64,000 nucleotides of DNA from Sphagnum magellanicum (Eukaryota > Streptophyta > Sphagnopsida > Sphagnales > Sphagnaceae), in NCBI GenBank assembly GCA_021904315.1, contig CM038918.1:10741349-10805348 (forward strand), read 5' to 3'. Below the pieces are notes generated by a model. The model did no database searches. It saw only the letters and a program-made list of their open reading frames with translations, and was not told where the DNA came from. Each line of letters starts with the position of its first letter. Within the stretch, counting starts at the first letter, position 1. This document shows positions 47,011 to 58,259 of the stretch, one piece after another. The translations under genes and the position numbers were made by a program.

Positions 47011-49169
47011 TAACACCTTGTTGAGACATGGCATCATCATTAGAAATTGAATCATTAGTAATTATTATTAGTTGCAAAAGTAAATGGAATTTTTAAATTC
47101 CTAATTTTAAATCATTCAAATATACATATATATATCCAAAATTGAATAAGTTATCATATTGACTATAGTCACAAAACCATGATGCTACATCACAAAACCC
47201 AAGATGTGTTATTATGAAAATAGATTTTAATACGTTTGACATGGTATAATGTAATTGAATATTGGAATTTTTTTGCTTGCTTAAATAATCCAAAGCATGT
47301 CAAATAAATTGAAATAACCAAATGGGACCTTGTTCTTTATAATTTGGACCATCGTTTATTTTAACTGCCTTGTATCAATTTACACCTATGGTCATAGGGT
47401 TCAATCTCTTATTTAATATATTTACTAATATGATAAATCACTTTCATTAAAAGAAAATTTATATTCACTATAAGAAATCTTGTCCTTTGTAAACAATAAA
47501 TCAATGATTAAATGTCCTAAATGACTAATAATTGACTATAGTAATACGATATTACTTCAAATCCAACATGTAAAAAATTGTAATCATAAATTAGTGGTAC
47601 ATTTGACTAGTAGATAATGATGTGGTACCAGGAAGGATGACATTTTTTTTAATTACAAGTTTTCATCCATATGGCATCCATGATTGATGACAAAATGATG
47701 TGGATGTTCAAAATATCATATGAAAATGTGATTGGGATAAAATCATTTCAAATGAATTAAAAAATGATTATGCAAATGACGTGGACAAAATGATGTGTCA
47801 TTACATATATAATGTGATCATAAAATTATTTTACAATGATTCAAAAATTACTATTAATGTGAGTTCACACATAAGCAATTATGACATGTAAGGAACTGAT
47901 TTCAACTAATATTATACATACAAGTAATATAAAAAATTTAGTTATATTTTTTTGAATATACTTGAATTTGATTCATTTAAAAATATTTTACGTGGATAAA
48001 TTTTATGTACTCATATGTCTAAATTAAAAGTTATTAATATAAGTATGATATATATTGGGAATATATATATATTCATAAATCAAATGAAGGTTTGAAATAT
48101 GAAATATATATTTTATTTAATTTTGTACTGCCCACAAATCATGTGTTTGAATTTCTTTTTTCAAATAATGGTCATTGAAATGTTATTCAATAACAAAATT
48201 CAAATTTTTTTCTTTTGAAATAATTCAAAATTTTAAATACATAATAATAATAATAATAATAAATTTGGTACATTATTGAAGGAAATTTATGAATAAGTTT
48301 TTCATTTTTTCATTTGGACAATTTATCAATAAGATATGAATCATCAAATTTGAGGTTGTGTGTAATGTTTAAATGAAGTATGGTTTACATAAAATAAACA
48401 CTATATTGTTTACACAACAAGTGGGGTGGCTTGGTGATAAAGGAATCAAATTCCATCCTTGGGGTCCAAAGATCAAACTTCACAAATGACATTGTTGCGG
48501 TCAACAATGAACTATTGACCAAATATTCCATACCTAATTAGACTACCTAGGTTAGGTGCCTACCTATGTAGATTAAGTGGTTTACTTTGCCATTTAAATT
48601 AAATTTTAACCTAGCTTAGGTGATGACACATGTCAATAATTCATATGATGAAAAATAATAAACAACAATTACACAATGATTAAACTATGACTAATGATTT
48701 CACAAATGTCCTAAATGACTATTGTCCTCAACAATTCATCCGTAATGACTTTAGGGTCATTAATCATTGTAGTCCTTTATGACTAGAATACCAGTCATAA
48801 ACTCAGTCATATATTTGAAGATTTTTTTTAATGATTTTGCAACTATTGTCTGTAACTGAATTTAGTTACATGCAACACATGCAATTGATTTTTTTCCTTA
48901 ATTACATAAGACAAATAACACATGACATCTAGTTGCATGCAACATATTGTACATATAATGTATATATAATATGCTTGTACATTTTCATCCATTCATATTC
49001 TTAAAGCAAGTTGCATATGTGACTAAATGACAATTTTTTTGTGATGTGTGTCCATTTTTTAAGCCAATCATTTAATGACACATGGTATTAAAAGTCCATT
49101 TTTGCATTTAATTTTTTAATTAATTAATAAAATCTAAATATCTAATTTAATGTTATAAGATGTTGACAT
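47011..49169. other. AT-rich intergenic DNA, no gene seen
   Basis: Very AT-rich, with an (ATA)n run at 48241-48261 and scattered CCTAGGTTAGG words near 48540-48620 that link it to the fields on both sides. Confidence 0.55.
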
Positions 49170-49745
49170 GTGGCACCCGGGTAGATAGGTAGATAAATAA
49201 ACTTAGATAGGTGGGTAGGTAGGCCTATGTTAGGTAGAAAGTTTACTAAGTATGTATGTAAACATGTGCGCTTAGGTAAGTAGGTAGGTTAAAATAAATT
49301 TCTAAATTTTTTTTGGGTTTGAACCTTTTTGATTAGTTCATCCCAATTGGTAATTGTTTATTGAACTAATGCACTTAAAAGTTAAATAATTTACAAATTT
49401 CAAAATTATGACAAACAATATGGGATAAAAATTGTAGTTGCATTTTAGTTGCAACTTAGGATGCAACAAAAGTAAATAGGTAAGTAGATATAGGGTAACT
49501 ACTTAACCTAGCTAGGTAGGTAGGTAGGTATGTAGGTAGGTAGGTAGATAGGCCTCAATTACTTACTTACTTAAGTTTACCTACTTAACCTAAGTAGTAA
49601 TTAGATAAGTAGATAAATATACCTATGTATAAAGTAGTTGGTAAACCTAGGCTACCTACTTAGCTTAGGTAGTAGGTAGGATGTAGGAAGGTAGGCCTAC
49701 ATAAGTAAGCCTAAATTACCTACCTAGTCAAAGTAATAGCTAGTT
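49170..49745. repeat. GGTA/TACC tetranucleotide cluster
   Basis: Repeated TAGGTAGGTAGG stretches (best at 49510-49555) alternate with TACC-rich segments and AACCTAAGTAG variants. Similar clusters occur at about 15410-15800, 16800-16960, 20970-21560 and 62940-63080. Confidence 0.6.
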
Positions 49746-50054
49746 AACTTGGTATATCAACTAACATATGATGTTTAATTTGATCAAAAACCATTGGTCA
49801 TTTTGTCAAACTTGATTCAATATCCCAGTTGGCTAAAACACATTGGCCATTTTGACCAAGGTGTCCAATTTTTTAATCAACTTGGTTAGATTTTCAATTT
49901 AGTCCATAATCAAATAGGTAATTTTAATGAAGTTTATTATTTAAAAAAATACACATGTCATTTAGGCCCTAGGCCTCTTGTAAAAATAGACATGTTCATT
50001 AGTCAAATATAACTTGGATAATTTTAAAAACCATGAATTGTAGTAGTGTTGAAA

Positions 50055-50448
50055 GGTAATGTGATTGCTTAAAGTGCCATGATTATGGGAGAGGTGCAAT
50101 GTGAACAACTACAAAGTGAAATGCAATTCTTTCAACAGTTTATGCAAGATGAAGGGGTGGAGCTAGATGATACCTTCATTTTACTAATTTCCTAAATGCA
50201 TGTCTAGCTACAATGGCATTTGAAAGTGGAGGCATGTTCATGAACATATTGTGGGAAAATGATTGTGAACTTGATGTCTTTGTGGCCAATAGCCTTTATC
50301 ACATATATGCCAATGTGAAAGCTTGGAGGTTTCTTGGAACACGTTCAATGGTGATGCCTATATGTGATGTGGTATCGTGGAATGTCTTGATTTTGGGACT
50401 TGTGACAATGGGCAAGTCAAAAAGCCATGTAATAGTTTCAACAAATGT
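50055..50448 (+). pseudogene. Decayed pentatricopeptide-repeat (PPR, PLS-type) gene fragment
   Basis: Three frames together preserve PPR signatures. First comes a broken repeat (GNVIA-stop-SAMIMG) with a MQDEGVELDD segment. Then, from 50192, LNACLATMAFESG and NDCELDVFVANSLYHIYA, then MPICDVVSWNVLILG, and finally KAM-stop-stop-FQQM. These match consecutive P, L and S repeats of the plant organelle RNA-editing PPR family. Stops lie where Trp and Glu codons are expected, and at least one frameshift lies near 50190. No intact start or C-terminal E/DYW domain was found. It is clearly non-functional as a protein. Confidence 0.8.
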
Positions 50449-50870
50449 GATAATGGGTTAATGTTTTTCAACTCCAATTCCTTTTTTCTATTGTTGAACA
50501 TTTTACACTCAAATCCCATATGATCAACATTTACCACAACTAAAATCCTAAAATAATTATAAAGTGGGAAAAAAAAAACATTTCGAAATCATGTGTTGGA
50601 CACAAATTTTGTCTATTAAAGTTGTTGCAACTAGAATGAAAATTTTGCACTTTGAATATCAATATCGATGTTGCTTCCCATTTTAATGAATAAACTTCCA
50701 TCTTGTTGATTTACTTTCATTAACAATAATCCAACTAACAGTCTTTCATCAAAAGATGGATCATATGCTCTTAGATAGATGGATAGATAGATAGATAGAT
50801 TTGTTTTCAAATCATTTGTGCTAACAATTTGTGATTATGTACATGTGAATTTCAAAATTGACATTTTCAA

Positions 50871-51205
50871 ATATGCTACATTTAAAATGCACAAATATTT
50901 ATATTATACTTCCAAGTTTTGTGATATACATTGACATGTTAAAATCATTTGTCAATATAAATATTAAATTGAATGTTGAAATCATCTATGGTCATGCAAG
51001 TGACAATGAAAAATCACATGCAAATAAGCTACATTTTCAAATGCACATATATTTTCATCATACTTCCAATTTTTGACATATAATGACATTTTGAAATCAT
51101 CTATGAATATACCAAAATTGAATACCAAAATCATCTATGGATATACAAATGAGATTGAATGTTGAAATCATCTATGATCATGGCATGTGACAATGAAAAG
51201 TGACA
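50871..51205 (+). repeat. ~153-180-bp tandem duplication
   Basis: Copies start at 50871 and 51024. Both carry AAGCTACATTT, AATGCACATATATTT, ATACTTCCAA, TGACAT and TTGAATGTTGAAATCATCTA followed by GACAATGAAAA. The second copy has an extra internal AAATCATCTATG repeat. Confidence 0.7.
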
Positions 51206-52879
51206 ATCTTAAATATTCATTGACATTACCAAATGTTATATTGAGTTTAAAAATATGGCGACGGGGGCATATATGGACTCTTTGGAATCTGTTTACACAA
51301 TTATTTGTTCTTGCACCATTGCATGTAAGAATATGGTTACTGAAATCTGCTTTCGTGACTAAAAAAAATATTCCTATGATCTGATGATAATCATCTTGAA
51401 TATTCATATTGAATCTTTCCATACGTTGGCCATGATATTATGCTCCCAACATCATTGTAATCATTTCATAACAATACAATAATAGTCTATTCAGTATCTC
51501 TTGTCAATATTAATGATGGATGCCATAACCTTAAAGTATATCCTATCATTTTTTTTTCTAGCAATTTTTAAAAATATTTCAACAAATGAATTGGGAATTC
51601 TTTGGAATTCTTTTTTCTAGTGTAATTTCGACTATTTAAAAAATATTTTGTAAAATTTTGCCAAAATTTTGATTTGAAAAAAAAAAAGAAAAAAGAAAAA
51701 AAAAAGTATCCTGTGTGGCAATGCAAAGTATGGGGGAGATATGATATGGGCATCCATGAAAGTGTGTTCTAAGAATTGATTGTGCACATGTAGGATAAGA
51801 AGATGGATTAGAGTAGAAAACACAATAAATAATACAGTAACCTATGGTCAGTTTCCATATTGACAAAATGAATAATTTAATTATTTTCCAAGAAATAATT
51901 CGTTTCTAAAATTTGAAACTATTGAAATTTTCATGATCTATTATGATATTGTCACATGAGTAGTGAAAATATTCAGAGCATAGTAGCCTACGATAATTAT
52001 GATGATTTTCGACATGTGAACTTCATATTTTCACCAAAATTCATTTCACTATTTTGACGATTATTTAATGACGAAACTGACCTTAAGGTATGGTAACCAA
52101 TGGTATGGCATGTTACAATTGACAACAACCCACAATTTTGATAATGAATCCAATGTACTCAAAGTAAAACGTTTGGAGAGAAGGGATAAGTGCAAGCAAG
52201 CACATATTGCAAACATATTTGGACAATGAGAATACATTAAAGCAAACCATTATTCCAAACAATGATTTTTTGGGATGGAGAATTTTTGCTATTTAAAAAT
52301 TAGAAAAAATGGGGAAAATGGGGAAATTATTATTTTTGGAGCAAAAGTTAGCCACTTGTTGAAATCCAGAAATTGAAATTCAAAATTCAAAAAAAAGGGG
52401 GAAAAAAAGATTCCCAATGGAGCAAATTACAGATTATTTAAATCAATTTTTAAAAAAAAGACAACACATAGATATGGGCGCACTTCAAGATTGGAGATTG
52501 GATAGGCACAAACATTTATAACAAATTAAAATTGAAGATTTTATACGTAGGAAGGTTTACAACTAAATAAAAAAAACCAATCAAATATTTGTAAGGTTCA
52601 ACTTGGGCACTTAAAGAACCTAAGAACCTAAACCTAGATTCAAGATTAATTTTTCAAAGGTTAATTTTTTTGTTCCAATTATAACAAAATGGTTAGGTTT
52701 ATATGTGGCAGGTTGTCCACAAGGTTGATGTTGTTAAGGGCATGAGAACAAGGGCAGGTCTTGCAAGTATGAAAAGAAAAATTAGGTCAGGTTTTTATGT
52801 TTGCTTACAAATACCTCCATACTTTGGTTGATTGAAGCACATCCCTATACCCAAGTGGGTGGCAGGTGCACATGAGATT
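51206..52879. other. AT-rich intergenic DNA, no gene seen
   Basis: No recognisable protein. An A/G-rich run lies at 51676-51706. Confidence 0.55.
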
Positions 52880-53460
52880 AGTGAGCTCATCCTCGGTCAT
52901 GTCCAGTGTTGGGAGGTTATTAGAAATGGCACCAAATATGCATGTTTGGCTCAGGAAAATAGTTTTTTTGCCTCAGCACAGTTGGAGAGTTTGTGGTAGC
53001 TGGTCACACGCGCAGCAAAGGTGTGCAAGCTGCCGAAATCGGTGTAATAAATATGATATGACTGGTGCTCACTGTTTATGATTGGCCTATCATGATGATT
53101 GGTCCAAGTGGGGTTGCTATTAGTATAGTTCCTTACATGTTTGCATACTGAGCACTGCTGGGGATGCTGTTACACATTGACTGTTAATTCACTCAAGATA
53201 ACTAGGAAAACAAATTCAGACCATCCAATCTAGCAATCCTATTAGCTTGCAAAATAAAATAAAATCTTCAAGCTTACACACAACCTATTCTGCTGAACAT
53301 TAGAAGTTATGGTCCCTTTTAGCATTTCCATTGGTTCTTTAAATTCTCACAAACTTACCAAACCTTATTACACACTTAATTATTAACTCGTGCAAGGTAC
53401 CTAAGAAAAGAAAATTCAAACCACCAAATTTAACAATTTTTTTAATTTTTTAAAAATTTC
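52880..53460 (+). repeat. Dispersed repeat shared with 13.0 kb and 63.6 kb
   Basis: 52903-52940 (GTTGGGAGGTTATTAGAAATGG) matches the reverse of 13005-13043. From 53160, two ~200-bp-spaced units carry TTCACTCAAGATAACTAGG, ACCAAATCTAGCAAT and CTTCAAGCTTACACAC-like blocks; the same pair recurs at 63635-63945. Non-coding, probably a transposon family. Confidence 0.55.
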
Positions 53461-53513
53461 ACATTTGATCCAACCCTTATTTTGTACCTAGTTGATTTGG
53501 TCACCCCCTCATT

Positions 53514-53765
53514 GTTGTTATCCATAAAACTTCAACTTTTTTTGAAACGATAATAAAACTTAGAATGAAATTGTTGAGATTAGCATTTAATGTGCTTGTG
53601 AAGGGTGTGGTAGTAGCCTCTTTTGCTTGTCTGCTTCTTTGTTGTTATTCATAAAGTTTCAAAATAATTAACAAAATAGCAAAATTTAACATGAGATTGT
53701 TAAAATTAGCATCTAATGTGCCTGTGAAGGCTATGCTAGTAGCATTATTTTGTTTGTTTGCTTCA
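53514..53765 (+). repeat. 127-bp tandem duplication
   Basis: Copies at 53514-53640 and 53641-53765 share GTTGTTATTCATAAA, a GAGATTGTTAAAATTAGCAT-like block, TAATGTGCTTGTGAAGG and TTGCTTGTCTGCTTC-like ends. No ORF. Confidence 0.7.
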
Positions 53766-54260
53766 AGCTTTGCCTCAAGCTACATAAGCCTTTTCAGCAT
53801 CCTATATTAGTACATTAATAATGATGATGAATTGAAAGATTGTGATTGTGCTCAATGCTCATGATCATTTTTTAAACTTTCAAGTTGAGGACAAATTTCC
53901 TCGGCTTGAATCTGGTTACCATTTTGTCAAATTGAATATCATAATATCTTGCTTAGTTTGGCACAAGGTGTTTAATAGTTAAATTTTTTAATTAATTATG
54001 TTCAATAGTGAAAATAATAATATTTTACAATTTGACATTACACTAAATAATGAAATTATTGTGCTTGAGTGTTTCATTTAGATTTTTGGCATGGCATTTT
54101 TTTTTTTTGGACAATTCCTAAAATTAATTAATTTGTGCCTAACCAACCTAGGTACTATCATATACCTTGAGTTGCAAATCATATTTAGGAATCAAAATTC
54201 ATATAGCTATTCATAAACATCGACATAAAATTTTCAGTGTATTTACTTTTCTCCTATATA

Positions 54261-54661
54261 AAATATTTGAAGACCAAATAAACCATAGAGGTATGTTTCC
54301 AAGTCTTTGAAAGTTGAAGTGCTCTATTGCAGCTACAATTACTAATTTCTTTTGTAAATGTGTTTTTTGGTCAATGGCAAAATGGATGGACAAACAACAA
54401 TGAGGGAGGACACACAATGGCAAGTCCTTTTTGTCCTATGGGAACGAAGAACAAACTTCTTTCTTGTATGAAATAGTTGAAAACCAAAAAATCCTTAGGC
54501 ATTTTTTCCAAGCTTTGAAAGTTGGAGCTTTAAATGGTTGTTTTTTTCTTGTTAATGGTGAAGGGGATAGACAACCAACAATGCAACAACATGTTTTGAA
54601 AAAGACACACCATGACAAATCCTTTTACCTTATGAGGACAAAATACAAATTTTTGAAGCTT
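54261..54661 (+). repeat. Diverged ~200-bp tandem duplication
   Basis: A block with GAAGACCAAATAAACC, CCAAGTCTTTGAAAGTTG, GGATGGACAAACAACAATG and GGCAAGTCCTTTTTGTCCTA is repeated about 205 bases later with the same order of words. The second copy contains an 82-codon open frame (54431-54679) that I do not recognise. It may be a decayed gene or transposon. Confidence 0.5.
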
Positions 54662-55240
54662 AGTGGGATGTCAATGTGATAATATGGAAATTTCAAAAGT
54701 TGTCTTCAATCATTCCAGCCAAGCTAAGAAGAAGGTTTTAAAAAATAATGATGATAATCTCAGTTGAAATGCATGCAAAATTTGAAAGCATCAAGGATGC
54801 CATAAACACCAACTTCATATGAGGATCCAAGTTGGTGGCCTTCTCACCATCGAACAATAACATGTTGAGTTATGCAGCCAAGAACATGAAGCCACACTAG
54901 CAAAGGTTTATGAACTTAGGTCTCTTAAATGTTTATTTGGTGTTGACATAGTATCCAACATGGATAAAATGGGGTCAATTAATTTTTTAGAATGTGAGAA
55001 CTTATAAGCTTTTGATTACCTAGTGGGAAGACATGTTTGGTCCATTACATTGCCCTTGTATAATTATTTGTAGGGAGAAACTAAGAACCATATGGGTCAA
55101 AAGGTAGTCATGTTTATCACAAATGTGGCAACATTGATTCCTATAATAAAGGTGTTGTGTATGGATATGAAGGTTTTGAAATTGATTGGGTTGTTTTCTA
55201 ATTCATTTGTAAACTTAATTCAAGTTTTTAATTTTAGATT

Positions 55241-55462
55241 TTGGATACATTTATGGAAGACATTCATGTGTGTTTGAATCTTGAGGAGTGCCCAAAAATA
55301 ATGAAAAATTTCACAACCCATTATCATAATGTTTATTATGATAACCTTTCCTTTCACAAAGGCCTTAAAGGCTTCATGGTCCATATAGGAAATCCTTTAG
55401 TCATGGCATTTGGGGAATCTATTTGGGGTGGTAAATTTATAAATGAGTTTCACAAAAGGTAA
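55241..55462 (+). CDS. Unrecognised 73-codon open frame, possible relic
   Basis: Encodes a protein-like peptide (LEECPKIMKNFTTHYHNVYY; GLKGFMVHIGNPLVMAFGES; GGKFINEFHKR) with mixed composition rather than low complexity. A partly open frame at 55092-55277 precedes it. It has no start context, family match or neighbours that explain it. It could be the remnant of a transposon or gene; as an intact gene it is unlikely. Confidence 0.15.
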   Translation: MDTFMEDIHVCLNLEECPKIMKNFTTHYHNVYYDNLSFHKGLKGFMVHIGNPLVMAFGESIWGGKFINEFHKR

Positions 55463-58098
55463 TATCTTGATCATCATATTTGCCTATGACAATATTGAAA
55501 AAGATATATGATAAATGACATCCATGGTTTTGTCTTATGTATGTATTTATTTTTTAGTGACAAGATTGAAATATGTTGGTCATTGCAATTTAATGCATGA
55601 GTGGCCTTTCATTTTTTCTTGGCAAATGCAAGGTCAAATACAAATGGTTTTCATTTCTTCATAAATACAATTACAACACCATGGCTAAATAACATGCATA
55701 TTGTGTTTGATAGAGTGTGTTAAAAGCATGGATTTTTTCAAAGTGAACTTAAAACCATATTGTTTTTATCTAAAGACCTAAAATGTTGGGTTTTAAGTAT
55801 CTTGCAATTCATAGCTAGGTTTTGTTTTTATTTCATGTTTTATATATTTGCATGGACTTTTCTACTTTAAGGGCCATTGCTATGTGTTATGGATCCAAGG
55901 TGATCAATAGAGGTTTGCAATCAAATTCAATATTTTTCCTAATTGAAAATTGAAGACATGATCACCAATTGCTTCTTGTAGGGATTGAGAAGGTGAAAAC
56001 ATATAAAATGAAAAGCCTTACACTAAGTGAAGATTTTGAATGTTATTGCATTGTGTATAACCTTAACAATGGTTTTCATTAATAGAAGTGTGCCCAACAA
56101 CTAGATTTTTAAAAAAGTTTGTTAAATGTGTGTTTTCAAAATCTCATATCTTATCTATTGCATGTAGCTAAAAGATAATGATTCAAGAGCTTTAGAAGGT
56201 ACTAAAATTGAGCAAGTGCAACACATGAAGGAATAGGAAAATGTAGAAGGTAGCTCGAGAAAAGAGTTAAAAAGGGTTCATAATCAACCTTTATAAGAGC
56301 TAAATTGTCATAAAGAAGCAACTTCCTCCATGTAAAGCCAACAAGAAGATTTGTTAATACTTTTTAATGCTCAATTCTCCTTTCTTGACCTTCAACATAC
56401 CAATTGTTGCATGTTGTTAACAATGAATCATTATGTCTTGAGAATACCATGAAATCTAAATGAAGTTTTTTTGGCTAGACCAAGATTATTATTCACAAGT
56501 AAATGAAAATTATCATTTGGAATGCATTTGTAATCTAGGAATTCCAATCTTGGCAAGTTTAGTTGCTTCTAAATGTGTAGGATGTAGAGAAGGAACATTA
56601 ATTTGTTTATGAAAACTTGCAAATGAAGTTGGCACATATTATGTGTATGCGTTTGCCACATGTACATAATGAAGGATCTTTATTGTGAATAAAATATTAA
56701 GTCTTAGATAGAGAATCTTCAATTCCATTTAGTTGCATCCACTTTGCCCTAGTATGATGCTCAATTTAGGTACTTTAAATTAACATATAGTTCCATTTTC
56801 CATAGATAAAAATACAATCTTCTAAATGTCTATGGGGAGTTGGGAATTAAAAACAAAGAACTATCTAAAATTCATTGCAATGTTATTTTCAACTTTGTTT
56901 ATGTGTTTCAAGAAAGATTATTGTTTAAATTGTTGAATGTGAGAAACAACAATTTGAGGCTCAACTTTTAAAAGAGAAAAATTCCAAGAAAATCCATTGA
57001 AGGTGAGCAACCATGAAAGGGTTTAATGCTCCAAGGTCATCCTTCAAGGATTGAAAAAGCTTTCCATTTCTTCATAGTTAATGACCTTGAAGAATCCAAA
57101 GTTCTACTTCTTTTACATGTTTAGAAGATTGGAATAATTACATTGTTTTCCTTTGAACTTTCCATTATGTTAGGAAAATGATCTTTCATAATTTGTGTTT
57201 GAGTGGCCTAAAGTTGCATGAATGAACATTCCATCATACTAATGAGGTTATGTTTGATGATGGAGGTTGTAGATGAGCTTCAAACGAAGTTGTAACAAGT
57301 TAGAAAAAAACTAGAAGGTGAGAAGATAGTAAGGAATGAATAATGTTTGACAATACATAGTTCCTAAAACCTTTAATAATGAATATTAATGTACTAATTA
57401 AGATGTTGGCCAAATGGTTGTTTTATGAAATGAACTATTATAGAGTTTTATTTTGCAATTTCATAAATATTCTTTTTGATTTTTTTACAATTGGTGTTAA
57501 CACACTTCCATACTTGAGACTTGGTGAAACATGAATGAATTAAACAAAACATATAATAATCAAAATATGTGTAGTTGTCATTTTTAACCAATTTCATATT
57601 CCCATGCTTTTTACATTAAAGGTTGGAAGTGTGATTATTATAAAAATGTTTTTTTTTGGTTGTATTGTTGTGATTGGTGAATGAATAATTGTCCATGCTT
57701 GGAAGTCTTGGGCATGATTACAATACAAAAGATTGCATGTAACTACTAAATTGTATTATTTGATTTTACATGTACGTTAGTTTAGGGTAATTGAGAGCCT
57801 TGTTATCCTTGTGTAGAGGATATAACATCTACAAGGGCTTGAGGCATCACATTCATTACCTATGTGACTTGTGACAACACATGATTATGACACAACCAAA
57901 TTTGCTACTTAAGCAATCACATGATTCTTATGTGGTTGACATGTTTTTTTTACTGTGATCCATAGGTGTTGGATGAAACACAAACAAGAGAATATTGCAA
58001 GATGCCTTAATGAAGCCATGTAATGACAATTGATGTTTTCACATTACATGTTTGCAAATTTGAAGAGATTAAATTTATATCATTATGCATGTTTTAGT
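55463..58098. other. AT-rich intergenic DNA, no gene seen
   Basis: No long frame and no recognisable domain on either strand. Confidence 0.55.
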
Positions 58099-58259
58099 GT
58101 TCATTGATATCGATGTAATGATGTGAAAGAAACAATGTTGAAAAAGGTATTGAACATGGATGAAATATCAACATATGAATGTTCATTAGTATCAATGTAA
58201 TGATGCAAAAGAAACAACATTGAATAAGGTAATGAACATGGATGAAATTTCAACATATG
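58099..58259 (+). repeat. 82-bp tandem duplication
   Basis: Copies at 58099-58180 and 58181-58259 share GTTCATTRRTATCRATGTAA, GAAACAA, GAACATGGATGAAAT and TCAACATATG. About 85% identical by eye. Confidence 0.8.

Noticed and set aside
48420-48480. GTGGCTTGGTGATAAAGG...GGGGTCCAAAGATCAAAC, resembling tRNA-type A and B boxes of a SINE
   Set aside because: The B box deviates from consensus, there is no cloverleaf, and no 3' tail or target-site duplication could be identified.
49510-49560. Regular GGTAGGTAGG units considered as a possible CRISPR-like or telomeric array
   Set aside because: It is a tetranucleotide microsatellite; there are no spacers, and it is not the plant telomere unit TTTAGGG.
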